A DNA stretch of 64,000 bases from Bosea sp. AS-1 (lineage in GTDB: Bacteria; Pseudomonadota; Alphaproteobacteria; Rhizobiales; Beijerinckiaceae), in NCBI RefSeq assembly GCF_002220095.1, contig NZ_CP022372.1, positions 3,506,501-3,570,500 on the forward strand. Direction: 5' to 3'. The notes beneath the pieces are model-generated. The model ran no database searches. It was not told where the DNA came from and saw nothing but the letters and a program-made list of their open reading frames with translations. Positions 16,509-24,767 of this stretch are shown one piece after another. Every line of letters begins with the position of its first letter. The stretch's first letter is position 1. Made by a program: the position numbers and the translations under genes.

Positions 16509-18017
16509 TCAGCCTTCCGGCGAAAAGCTGGGGCTGCCATAGGGATAGTAGTCTGTCAGGGACAGGTTTTCGTAAGGCAGCGCGTCGAGATGAACGGTCC
16601 CCATGAAGGGTTCCGGCGGCTCGACCAGAAGGATGGTGGGGGCAAAGCCGCTATCGTCGAAGCCCCGGCGGAAATGGACGCGGGACTTGATCGCGATCAC
16701 ATCGAAATCCTCGGGCTGAAGTCCGAGCTGCCAAAGCTCCGACGGCTCGATGATCTGGACGAGGTAGGGGCTGAGCACCAGCACATTGCCCTTGCCGAAA
16801 TCGACGCAGATCCAGTCCTTGCCGTTGCCACGCGCGGTTGTCGCCGGGCCGACGGATCGCAGCGTGCCGGAGATGCGGACGGGCGCGCCGGCCGATTCAT
16901 CGAACAGGCCGCCGATCTCCGCATCGAACGCATCGCCCGGCTTTGCGCCGGACTCGACCACGGAACGGATCGCCTCGGGCGAGGCGATCGTCGCGATCAG
17001 CGTGCGTTCGAGCTTCTGCGTGACAATCTCCTGCAGGAGCCAGGTGGCATAGCCCGAGCGGTCACTGTAATCGGCGAGCAGGACAGGGCCCCTGCCCTCG
17101 GCCACGGCCTGGCGGGCCAGCGCGACAGCCTCCTTCGTCGAGAAGATCTTGACAGTGTCCAGCAGCGCCTCGCGTCGCCGCCAGACCCATTCCGCCATGT
17201 CGCGGATGACGCGTTCGGCGAGGCCCGGATCGCCGTTGGTCAGTACCTGCAGCGACATGCCCGCATCGGGGACGTCAGACCAGGGGAAGCCGAAAAAGAC
17301 ATTGACGAAGACATCGGGCTCGCGCGCCTCCCAGATCAGCGCGCGCTGGATCAGATCGGACCAGGGCGAGGCGCCCGTCCACATCACCACGGTCGGCGCG
17401 ATGATCGGGATGCGCAGGGTGCGATGCACCGGCTTGAAGCTGCCACGGATCGCCCGGACCAGCATGCGCGCCGCGCGCTCGCCCTGCAGATGCATGTCGT
17501 AATGCGGGAAATATTTCACGCAGAACGCCATGTCGGCATGGGCGAGGAAGTTCTCGTCCTCATTGCCATGGGGATCGAAGGTCGCGGTGATGAAGGTCTT
17601 CTTGCCCACCACCTCACGGACGCGCCGGGCGATGTCCGCTTCCGGCCGCGGCACGCCGCGCACCGCGAGCGCGCCGTGGAGCGCGAGATAGACGCCGTCG
17701 AGGTCAGGCCGCGCCTTCAATTCCGCGATCATGATGCCCATGAAATGCTCATAGGCATCCTCTGTCACCCAGCCCGAACCCGTTCCGGTCCGTGGCCAGA
17801 GCGGCGAGGTGATGCCGATCAGCTCGACATCCTCGAACTCGCGAGCGACCTGGACGAAACCGCCCATGTAGCCCTTGGGATCGGTGGCGAGGAGCGCTTC
17901 GCCGGAGGCCGGGGAGCCGGGGTAGATGAAGTCCTCCCGCGTCGTGTCGTTGGGAAGGAAAGTCACCGTCTCATGAGCGAACTGGAGAACGGCGATACGG
18001 ATCTTGGAATGTGTCAC
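16509..18017 (-). CDS. M81 family metallopeptidase (MlrC/microcystinase-like)
   Basis: A 502-residue protein of the MlrC (M81) family of zinc peptidases, which open or trim unusual peptides. Visible features are FAHETVTFLPNDTTREDF near residue 13, the ALHGALAVRG stretch with a metal-ligand His, TFDPHGNED with the next His, and FCVKYFPHYDMHLQGERAAR with further His residues. The C-terminal MlrC domain is also present. The start is a GTG at 18017 overlapping the stop of the binding-protein gene upstream (GTGA); a longer upstream frame is not supported. Coupling to a peptide-type binding protein suggests that the imported ligand is hydrolysed by this enzyme in the cytoplasm. Confidence 0.85.
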   Translation of the reverse strand: MTHSKIRIAVLQFAHETVTFLPNDTTREDFIYPGSPASGEALLATDPKGYMGGFVQVAREFEDVELIGITSPLWPRTGTGSGWVTEDAYEHFMGIMIAELKARPDLDGVYLALHGALAVRGVPRPEADIARRVREVVGKKTFITATFDPHGNEDENFLAHADMAFCVKYFPHYDMHLQGERAARMLVRAIRGSFKPVHRTLRIPIIAPTVVMWTGASPWSDLIQRALIWEAREPDVFVNVFFGFPWSDVPDAGMSLQVLTNGDPGLAERVIRDMAEWVWRRREALLDTVKIFSTKEAVALARQAVAEGRGPVLLADYSDRSGYATWLLQEIVTQKLERTLIATIASPEAIRSVVESGAKPGDAFDAEIGGLFDESAGAPVRISGTLRSVGPATTARGNGKDWICVDFGKGNVLVLSPYLVQIIEPSELWQLGLQPEDFDVIAIKSRVHFRRGFDDSGFAPTILLVEPPEPFMGTVHLDALPYENLSLTDYYPYGSPSFSPEG

Positions 18018-19594
18018 AGCGGCCTGACGTCGTAGAATTGGGCGAATCCGATGCGCATGCCGGCGATGCCGCGATAGGCCGTCTTTTCGTAATAGGCGCC
18101 AAGCGGGATGTAGGGCACGTCGATGAAGAACTGCTTCTGAATTTCGGCGCAGATGGCCTTCTGGGCCGCGAGATCCTTGGCGGCGAACCAATCGAGCCGC
18201 AACTCTTCGAGGCGCGGCGATTTCGGCCAGCCGAACCAGGCCTGATCGCCATTGCCGCGAATGCCGAGCTGGCTGGCCGGATCGAAATTGTTGGTGCCGT
18301 TGAGATAGGTGAAAAAGATGTTCCAGCCGCCCTTGTCGATCGGCTGCCGGCTGGAACGGCGCTGGACGACCGTGCCCCAGTCGGTCGAGGCCAGCTCGAC
18401 ATTCATCCCGGATTTCTGCAAGGCATCGGCCGCCACTGCGGCAAGCGCGTGGGTCGATGGATAATCGGTCGGGTCGAGCAGGACGATCCGTTCGCCCCTG
18501 TAGCCGGCCGCCTCCAGCGCATGCTTGACGGCGGCGAAGTCACGCTTGCCGACCAGCACCTCGGTTCCAGCCGTCGTCGCCATCGGGGTATCCGGGCTGA
18601 AGACGCCGACATGATCCTTCCAGAGCGAGCGCTCGTCGCCGGCGACTGCCGTCATGCACTCGACCTGGTCGATGGCGCCGAGCAGTGCCCGCCTGATGGC
18701 CGGATTGTCGAATGGAGGATGCAGCGCGTTGAAGCGGAGGCACCCGATGCCGCCGGCCGGATCCAGAACCTCCAGCTTGAGGTTTGGGTTGCCCTTGAGA
18801 ATGCCCTGGAGGTCCGGCGTCGGATTCTGCCACCAATCGACCTCGCCCGTGCTCAGCGCGCTCGCGGCTGTCGACGGATCGGGAATGATGCGCCATTCGA
18901 TCCGGTCGAAATGAACGTTCTTCGGGCCTGCCGTGAAGGTGGCGGAGCCATCCCCGCGTGGCACATAGCCTGAAAACTTCTCATAGACGGTCAGCGCGCC
19001 AGGGACGCGCTCATCGGCCTTGAAGCGGAACGGCCCACTGCCGACCATCTCCGTAACCTGCTTGTTGGGGTCCGTGACCGCGAAGCGCTCCGGCATGATG
19101 CAGGGCATCGACGTGCCGGTCTTGCCGAGCGCGGCCGGCAGCAAGGGAAAAGGCCGCTTCAGCCGAAACTTCACGACACGATCGGATTCGGCCGACAACT
19201 CGTCGGTGGCGTCCATCAAGGCACGGCCGAAGGCATCGCGGGCGGAGAAGCGGCGCACGCTCGGCACGACGTCCTGCGCCCGCACCGGTTCGCCATCGTG
19301 GAAGCGCAGCCCCTCGCGCAGGGTCAGCCGCCAGAGCTTGCCATCGTCTTCGACCGTATGGCCGGCAACCATCTGGGGCTCGAATTGATAATTGGCGTTC
19401 TGGCCGTAAAGCGTGTCGAAAACCAGATAGCCGTGGTTGCGCGTCACCGTCGCGGTCGTCCAGACCGGGTCAACGATCGCGACATCCGACTCGGGAATGA
19501 ATTTCAGCACCTTCGCGCGTTGCGCGAGGCTTGGCTTTGCAATCGCGGAGACCGCGGCGCCAGCAGCGACACCCAGAAATGTCCGACGCTTCAT
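18014..19594 (-). CDS. ABC transporter substrate-binding protein, family 5
   Basis: A 526-residue DppA-family periplasmic binding protein. The start is the ATG at 19594 with GGAGGG just upstream; a longer frame from 19660 is rejected. The N-terminus MKRRTFLGVAAGAAVSAIA is a Tat-type signal ending before QRAKVLKF. The mature protein has the family blocks LWRLTLREGLRFHDGEPVRA near residue 85 and NPAIRRALLGAIDQ near residue 285. It is translationally coupled to the M81 peptidase gene downstream. It is the second family-5 binding protein in this region and may share the 14689-16499 permeases or use another set. Confidence 0.87.
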   Translation of the reverse strand: MKRRTFLGVAAGAAVSAIAKPSLAQRAKVLKFIPESDVAIVDPVWTTATVTRNHGYLVFDTLYGQNANYQFEPQMVAGHTVEDDGKLWRLTLREGLRFHDGEPVRAQDVVPSVRRFSARDAFGRALMDATDELSAESDRVVKFRLKRPFPLLPAALGKTGTSMPCIMPERFAVTDPNKQVTEMVGSGPFRFKADERVPGALTVYEKFSGYVPRGDGSATFTAGPKNVHFDRIEWRIIPDPSTAASALSTGEVDWWQNPTPDLQGILKGNPNLKLEVLDPAGGIGCLRFNALHPPFDNPAIRRALLGAIDQVECMTAVAGDERSLWKDHVGVFSPDTPMATTAGTEVLVGKRDFAAVKHALEAAGYRGERIVLLDPTDYPSTHALAAVAADALQKSGMNVELASTDWGTVVQRRSSRQPIDKGGWNIFFTYLNGTNNFDPASQLGIRGNGDQAWFGWPKSPRLEELRLDWFAAKDLAAQKAICAEIQKQFFIDVPYIPLGAYYEKTAYRGIAGMRIGFAQFYDVRPL

Positions 19595-20049
19595 GCCGTG
19601 AACCCTCCGCTGAGGAGATGGGACAGCAGCACGCACGGCGTCGCCACGGTCCCAATCCATCGATCCTAGAATGGTGGAAATGACCGACGCAAGCGGCCCG
19701 CCGCGCTTCTCGAGCAGGATCGATCTCCCTGAAATGTTGCGTGCTTCTTGGACGCCTGCTCCGGGCGCATGAATAGGTTGCTCAATCCGGGCATTGAGAT
19801 CGAGGCTGGGAGGCCCATATCCCGGTAGCGGTTGACGATCGCTCCGCTTTCTCCTCCCGGCGGACCCGATCGTTCCGTTCCCCTCGAGACTTTTGGCTGC
19901 ATGCTAAGGGTTTCTCCTTGGCCGGCTCCTCTCCAGGACGCCGGCCTTTTTTCTTGACCCGTATCGTTCTCAACGGAGCGATATTCCGTGACGAAATTCG
20001 GTATACCAGCCGCGCTCTCCACGATTCTGGCCTTGCTGCGCGTGCGACT
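19595..20049. other. Intergenic region with an isolated terminator
   Basis: No convincing protein gene lies in these 455 bases between the minus-strand binding-protein gene and the plus-strand DMT transporter gene. The notable element is a strong plus-strand terminator-like hairpin at 19920-19952. A 78-codon minus-strand frame (19666-19902) with AAGGAGA upstream is possible but has no recognisable features. Confidence 0.6.
19920..19952 (+). terminator. Rho-independent terminator-like hairpin, leader of DMT gene
   Basis: GGCCGGC (19920-19926) and GCCGGCC (19940-19946) form a perfect 7-bp stem with a 13-base loop, followed at once by six T residues (19947-19952) on the plus strand. No plus-strand coding gene lies upstream for some kilobases, so it may end a short leader or non-coding RNA before the DMT transporter gene, possibly as an attenuator. 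The structure is seen in the sequence; the role is inferred. Confidence 0.6.
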
Positions 20050-20931
20050 TTGAACACCGAACCCGTTTCCTCGACCGCTCATTCCCGCGGTGCCTTGTTC
20101 GTCTTCGCCGCGACCGTCGCCTGGAGCGCCAGCGGCATCTATGCGCGCTTGCTCACGACGGATGCCTGGACGGCCATCGCCTGGCGATCGCTGTTTGCCG
20201 CGATTTTCCTGATCGTCCCCATGGTCATGTTCGGTGGGGTGAAAACGCGGCGGGAATGGAAAAGGGCATTCAGGCCCGCCGGCCTCGCGATGATCGCGTG
20301 CCAGACCATCAGCCAGGCCGCCTTCATTGGCGCCTATTACACGACCAGCGTGGCAAACGTCGCCGTCATCTACGCGACCGCCCCCTTCATCGCCGCACTT
20401 CTCGGTTGGTTGCTGCTGAAGGAGCCTGTCACATGGCGCACGATGTCGACGGGGCTCGTTTGCCTGATCGGCGTCGTCATCATCATCTCTTCGTCCGTGG
20501 GAGCCGGACGGATCACCGGCGACTTGCTCGCCCTGCTGATGACGGCCACATTCGCCGTGGTGATCGTCGTTCCGAGGCTCGATCCGGAACTTCCAGCGAT
20601 GCCGCCGATCTTCATCAGTGCGATTCTCACCTTCCTGCTGTTCGTACCGTTCAGCTCCGGAGGGTCGCTCGATGCCCATAACTGGCTGGTGCTGGCAGCC
20701 TTCGGAGCCACGAACTTTTCCATCGCGCTGGTGCTCTTCATCATCGGTGCCAGGCATCTGCCGCCGGCGGAATCGGCCCTGATCGGCACGACCGAAATCG
20801 TGATGACCCCGGTCTGGGTCTGGATCCTGTTCTCGGAGCGACCGCCAGTCGCGACGCTCATCGGCGGAGCGGTGATATTTGCGGCGGTGGTCTGGTACAC
20901 CGTCACCGAGCTCCGGCGCGGCAAGGCCTGA
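20050..20931 (+). CDS. DMT family (EamA) transporter
   Basis: An integral membrane protein with ten hydrophobic segments and two EamA repeats. The first repeat includes FAATVAWSASGIYARLLTTD, with YATAPFIAALLGWLLLKEPV at its end. The second repeat ends with LIGTTEIVMTPVWVWILFSE. Both are the typical repeat ends of drug/metabolite exporters. The start is uncertain: TTG at 20050 gives 293 residues, the usual family length, but has no clear ribosome site, and an upstream TTG at 19918 would lie across the terminator hairpin. It most likely exports an amino acid or related metabolite. It stands alone, with a possible leader RNA. Confidence 0.8.
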   Translation: MNTEPVSSTAHSRGALFVFAATVAWSASGIYARLLTTDAWTAIAWRSLFAAIFLIVPMVMFGGVKTRREWKRAFRPAGLAMIACQTISQAAFIGAYYTTSVANVAVIYATAPFIAALLGWLLLKEPVTWRTMSTGLVCLIGVVIIISSSVGAGRITGDLLALLMTATFAVVIVVPRLDPELPAMPPIFISAILTFLLFVPFSSGGSLDAHNWLVLAAFGATNFSIALVLFIIGARHLPPAESALIGTTEIVMTPVWVWILFSERPPVATLIGGAVIFAAVVWYTVTELRRGKA

Positions 20932-21397
20932 TACAGCTCGATCACGGCCGCCACAGTGGCCGGTTGCATCTCTCTGCCTTCGGCCGCACGTTAGCAAAAG
21001 CCGGCTGGCGGCAAGGGAATCGGGGTTTTGGCCACCGGTGCAACACGACGTCCCCGGTCATTGAACCCTGCTTCCGCCCAAATTTTTCGATCGAACAGAG
21101 ATCCGGATCAGAGTTATTCGGGGCCGAATTTGAATTTTCAGTAACAATCTCTCTCGCGACTGCTTCGTCTATAGGAAGTAATATTTTCATCGAGGGAGTG
21201 ACGGAAACGTCAAATAGCCACAATGTCTCGCTAATGAGGTTCCATCGACCGAGTTAATCGGCTGGCGACGCCGCGACAGAGCCTCGCCCACTTCGCACTC
21301 TTTCGACATCGAATGCCGCTCGACGGCGCCTCGCCGCGAGCATTCCGCTCAGCGGCCTTACAGGTTGCGCGGGCAGACCGCGCGCCACTGGAAAGAT
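20932..21397. other. Intergenic region with AT-richer core, no supported gene
   Basis: About 466 bases without a gene I can support. The part around 21070-21250 is clearly richer in A and T than the surroundings. Short frames of up to about 97 codons occur but show no ribosome site, domain or composition typical of a real gene. It probably carries the promoter for the two small genes that follow. Confidence 0.5.
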
Positions 21398-21556
21398 ATG
21401 AACAACAAGACCCAAGACAAATACCAGAAGACGCAGCAAAACGCTGCATCGGCTCCCCGGCCGTTGCCTCCGAAATCATCGCCGGACTGGAAGCCGCAAG
21501 CCTGCGGCCTTTCCCGTGAGGAATTGCGCGAAATCGTCGCGCAGATCATGGGGTGA
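21398..21556 (+). CDS. Small hypothetical protein (52 residues)
   Basis: The ATG at 21398 has GAAAGA just upstream and gives a 52-residue protein. It is polar and Pro/Gln-rich at first (NKTQDKYQKTQQ, then RPLPPKSSPDWKP) and ends in a short amphipathic helix, LSREELREIVAQIMG. No signal peptide or membrane segment is visible. It is followed after 10 bp by another small gene with a strong ribosome site, so the two are likely co-transcribed. I do not recognise a family. The orderly start and conserved-looking end suggest a real gene, but a spurious call cannot be excluded. Confidence 0.5.
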   Translation: MNNKTQDKYQKTQQNAASAPRPLPPKSSPDWKPQACGLSREELREIVAQIMG

Positions 21557-21566
21557 GGAGGACGCC

Positions 21567-21770
21567 ATGAAACTCAGTGATCGCAAACCGCCAAATCGCG
21601 ACAGGCGCACGCCGCCGACGAGAGGGTCGGGCCCCGACATTCGGACGCGCTTTGATCGCGCTCTGGCCCTCGGCCGTGGATATGAAGCGGTCGGCGACAA
21701 AGTCGAAGCCGAACGCTTCTACCAGCAGGCCGATCACTATCGCCGCCTGCTGAACGACCAAGCTGCGTGA
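21567..21770 (+). CDS. Small DUF4167-like protein (67 residues)
   Basis: The ATG at 21567 is preceded by GAGGAGGA, a strong ribosome site. The basic, Arg/Pro-rich N-terminus (about 25 residues) is followed by a helical-hairpin segment, GRGYEAVGDKVEAERFYQQA then DHYRRLL. This resembles the short tetratricopeptide-like core of DUF4167 proteins of alphaproteobacteria, which have AEKY...GDPVAAENYLQHAEHY-type sequences. This version keeps only that core and is much shorter than usual family members. The family link rests on remembered pattern similarity. The cellular role is unknown; a nucleic-acid or ribosome-associated part is conceivable because of the basic tail. Confidence 0.55.
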   Translation: MKLSDRKPPNRDRRTPPTRGSGPDIRTRFDRALALGRGYEAVGDKVEAERFYQQADHYRRLLNDQAA

Positions 21771-22254
21771 GAGCACCGCGCCGGCTCATTGGACCACCGG
21801 AATCCGAGGAGCAGCTGAGAGAAAGACTCCAGCAGTGCCACCAAAGTCCGAAGGTCCGCTTTCGGCCCGGGGAGCTTGAACCACCTCGGACGCATGATGA
21901 AATCAAGGGCAGGCCGGCCATCGGGCGAAGGAACGGTCGCTTGCTGAGATAAGCCAGGGCCTGATTGTGCAAAGCGCAACCCGTTGCGCCTTTCTTCAGG
22001 CCTGGCGGACTAAGCCCGTCCTGAAGGCGCTCCAGAATGAGCGACTGATGTTTCGCCCTGCGCATGGCGCCCCGGCGACCGGGAGGACCAGCGTTTCGGG
22101 CGGCATGAGGCAGAAACCCTCAAGGGGCCTCGCAGGTCGTCACGATTATTCCGAGAAGCCCGCGCCGCAACGGCATGGTGATGCGTTTCCAGAAGCAGCC
22201 GCCCGCTCGCGCGAGGCCTGCGGCTGCTGGGGCGCCACCAGATCGAGGCTCGGC
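21771..22254. other. Intergenic region with hairpins before the ATP-grasp gene
   Basis: No gene is supported here. An open frame continuing the ATP-grasp gene upstream to 21967 is low in conserved sequence and is treated as non-coding. Two hairpins are visible: GCGCAAC-CC-GTTGCGC (21974-21989), followed by a T/C-rich run, and CTTCAGG (21994-22000) pairing with CCTGAAG (22020-22026). Confidence 0.5.
21974..21997 (+). terminator. Candidate weak terminator after small-gene pair
   Basis: A 7-bp perfect inverted repeat, GCGCAAC and GTTGCGC, separated by two bases and followed by CTTTCTTC. It lies 200 bp past the DUF4167-like gene and 260 bp before the ATP-grasp gene. The T-run is poor, so termination efficiency is doubtful. 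Confidence 0.3.
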
Positions 22255-23562
22255 ATGCGCGAACTCAATCCCAAACGGCCTGCCGTTCTGTTGGGGTCAG
22301 CGTCCTCGGGGGGAACGCTCGCGGCCATGCGCCACCTCGACAGCTACGGTGTCGGCGTCAACATCATCGCCGATCACACCTTCTGCGCGGCCGGATGGTC
22401 GCACTGTGCGGCGCACCACTACAAGGGACCGGTCGAGAGCGACAGCATCGGCTACCTCGCCCGCCTGCTCGCGATCGGAAAAGCCGATCCCGGGCAGGTG
22501 CTGCTGCCGACATCCGACGAACTGGTCTGGCTTTACACCTCCAACGCCTCGCTGCTGGCGCGCTATTTCCGCCTGTATCAACCCTCGCTGGAGACCATCA
22601 AGCGCATCCTCGACAAGGCTCTGCTCGAAAAGGCCGCGACGACCGCCGGGCTTGCGGTCCTGCCGAGCTGGGACCCGCAGAGCCTGGACGAACTCGCCGA
22701 ACTGGCACCGCGTCTTCCCTATCCGGTCCTGATCAAGCCACGGACCCATGTCCATCGCCTGCGGAACGACAAGGGCGTCGTCGTGCATTCGCCGGACGAG
22801 CTTGCAGCGGAATATCCGCGCTTTCTCGCCCGAGAGCGATACCGCTTCGACGACACGCCCCGTGCACCCAACGCGGTGCGCCCGGTGATCCAGCAATTCG
22901 TCGAGATCGGGCGCGAAGGCGTGATCTCCATTTCCGGCTTCATCGGGCGCAGCGCAGACGTGTTCGTGACCCGGCGCTCGACCAAGATCCTCCAGCGGTC
23001 GCGACCGGTCGGGGTCGGCGTATGTTACGAGTCCTGTCCTGCAGACCCCGCCTTGTCGGAGGCGGTCTACCGTCTTTGCCGCGAGCTCGGCTATTTCGGG
23101 CTATTCGAAGTCGAGTTCATCCTGCACGACGGCGCCTGGGCGATCATCGATTTCAACCCGCGCCTGTTCAACCAGATCGGTCTAGACCTGCGCCGCGGAT
23201 TGCCCCTGCCGATGCTGGCCTATCTCGACGCACTGGGCGAAACGGACGCTTTGCATACGCTCGCCGCCACGGCAGGCCGGGAGAATCCTGCCGAAAAGGT
23301 CGTGTTCTGCGATAATTTCACCCTTCACGCGATCCTGCTGGCGCAGGCGCTATGCATGCGGGCCCGCCTCAAGGATCTCGCACATTGGCAGAGCTGGGCT
23401 CGGCAAAACCGCGCGCACATGGTCCACTTCGCGTCGGATCACAGTGACCCGATGCCGGGTATCATCCACATTCTGTCCGAGCTCTATCTCGGGTTCCGAG
23501 CCGCGCCGCGGTTCGTGCGGACCATGCTCCCGTCCTCTCCCCTTGTCGCGCGCGGGCTGTGA
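22255..23562 (+). CDS. ATP-grasp carboxylate-amine ligase-like protein
   Basis: A 435-residue ATP-grasp protein when started at ATG 22255; the open frame upstream is not conserved-looking. The N-terminal Rossmann-like part (VLLGSASSGGTLAAMRHLDS) is followed by the ATP-grasp fold. YPVLIKPRTHVHRL near residue 160 carries the ATP-binding Lys, VIQQFVEIGREGVISISGF follows, and the Mg-binding IIDFNPRLFNQIG lies near residue 298. Such enzymes join a carboxylate to an amine through an acyl phosphate, as in peptide-like natural products or D-amino-acid ligases. It is followed directly by an FAD monooxygenase-like gene, a thioesterase-like gene and an exporter gene, suggesting a small biosynthetic pathway. 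The substrates are unknown. Confidence 0.78.
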   Translation: MRELNPKRPAVLLGSASSGGTLAAMRHLDSYGVGVNIIADHTFCAAGWSHCAAHHYKGPVESDSIGYLARLLAIGKADPGQVLLPTSDELVWLYTSNASLLARYFRLYQPSLETIKRILDKALLEKAATTAGLAVLPSWDPQSLDELAELAPRLPYPVLIKPRTHVHRLRNDKGVVVHSPDELAAEYPRFLARERYRFDDTPRAPNAVRPVIQQFVEIGREGVISISGFIGRSADVFVTRRSTKILQRSRPVGVGVCYESCPADPALSEAVYRLCRELGYFGLFEVEFILHDGAWAIIDFNPRLFNQIGLDLRRGLPLPMLAYLDALGETDALHTLAATAGRENPAEKVVFCDNFTLHAILLAQALCMRARLKDLAHWQSWARQNRAHMVHFASDHSDPMPGIIHILSELYLGFRAAPRFVRTMLPSSPLVARGL

Positions 23563-23564
23563 CG

Positions 23565-24767
23565 ATGAGCAAGCAACTCGTGGCGATCATCGGTGGTGGA
23601 CCTTACGGGCTCTCGCTGGCGAGCCATCTCGCGGCCCGCAATGTCGCGCACCGGATTTTCGGCCGGCCCATGGCCTTCTGGAGCCAGATCGCCCGGGCCG
23701 GGTCGCGGCGCTATCTCAAATCCTATTGCTTCGGGACGAACATCTCGTCGCCGCATCCGGGCGCGACCTTCGCCGACTACAACGCGCCACGTGGCCTGGA
23801 AACGTTCGAGCCCTGCTCCATCGCGAATTTCGCCGCCTACGGCCTGTGGTTTCAAGAGCAACAGGTCGACTGGATCGAGCCCGTCGATGTCGCGAACGTC
23901 ACCCGGCGGGGCCAGGGATATCTCCTGACGCTCGACAATGGCGAGGTGGTCGAGGCATCGGACGTCATCATTGCCACGGGACTCGCGAATTTCGCGAAGA
24001 TGCCGCACGCCTTGCGGGCGTTGCCCGGCACCGTCGCCACGCACAGCGCCAAGGTCGACAGCTTCGCCGCCTTCCAGGGGCTCGAAGTCGCCGTCATCGG
24101 CTCCGGCCAATCCGCTCTCGAAGCCGCCGCGCTGCTCCATGAGGCCGGCGCATCGCCGCGCTTGCTGATCCGCAAACCATCGACCTTGTGGATGACCCGC
24201 GGAAGCCGCACGCCGACGCTCTGGCAACGGATTCGCTGGCCGATCTCCGCTTTGGGAGGCAGCCCCAAGGCATGGGCCCTGACGCAGCTGCCCGGTGCCT
24301 TCCACCGGCTGCCGGCCTGCGGGCGCGCGCTCCTCCTGAAGAACTTCCTGCCGCCCGAGGGGGCATGGTGGCTTCGCGAGCGTGTCGAAGCGCAAGTGCC
24401 GGTCGAGCACGATACGACCGTGATGGACGGGCGGCTGGTCGGCAACCGCGCGTCGCTCCGCCTGCAGGGAGGCGCCGGCGAGAAGGATCGCGAGCTGCTG
24501 GTCGACCGGGTGATCGCCGGCACGGGCTACGAGGTGAATGTGGAGCGCATTCCGTTTCTGGCGCCCGAATTGCGCAGCGCCGTTGCCCGGCACGGCTCGG
24601 CGCCGCGGCTCGATGCATCCTTCCAGTCCTCCGTCCCGGGCCTCCGCTTCGTCGGACCAGCATCGTCGATAAGCTTCGGCCCGGTGTTCCGCTTCGTCGC
24701 CGGCGCTGAATACACGGCCCGCACGATCGCGACGGCGTTGTCCCGAGCCGGCACGGCCCGCGCATGA
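23565..24767 (+). CDS. FAD/NAD(P)-dependent oxidoreductase, N-monooxygenase-like
   Basis: A 400-residue flavoprotein with two nucleotide-binding motifs: AIIGGGPYGLSLASHLA (FAD, residues 6-22) and VAVIGSGQSALEAAALLHEA (NAD(P)H, about 178-197). An ATG motif (DVIIATGLANFAKMPHALRA) marks the class of lysine/ornithine N-hydroxylase-like and Baeyer-Villiger-like monooxygenases. The C-terminus RFVGPASSISFGPVFRFVAG closes the FAD site. A GTG at 23559 overlapping the previous stop is an alternative start. It lies 2 bp after the ATP-grasp gene and overlaps the hydrolase gene by 4 bp, so it belongs to the same unit and probably oxidises the pathway substrate or product. Confidence 0.78.
   Translation: MSKQLVAIIGGGPYGLSLASHLAARNVAHRIFGRPMAFWSQIARAGSRRYLKSYCFGTNISSPHPGATFADYNAPRGLETFEPCSIANFAAYGLWFQEQQVDWIEPVDVANVTRRGQGYLLTLDNGEVVEASDVIIATGLANFAKMPHALRALPGTVATHSAKVDSFAAFQGLEVAVIGSGQSALEAAALLHEAGASPRLLIRKPSTLWMTRGSRTPTLWQRIRWPISALGGSPKAWALTQLPGAFHRLPACGRALLLKNFLPPEGAWWLRERVEAQVPVEHDTTVMDGRLVGNRASLRLQGGAGEKDRELLVDRVIAGTGYEVNVERIPFLAPELRSAVARHGSAPRLDASFQSSVPGLRFVGPASSISFGPVFRFVAGAEYTARTIATALSRAGTARA

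Noticed and set aside
16590..18035. 481-codon plus-strand open frame opposite the M81 peptidase gene
   Set aside because: Antisense to a well-supported gene; no recognisable motifs, low-complexity charged product.
19666..19902. 78-codon minus-strand frame with AAGGAGA before its ATG
   Set aside because: Ribosome-site match only. The product has no family, signal or clear coding composition, and the frame runs across the possible leader region of the DMT gene. Not strong enough to list as a gene.
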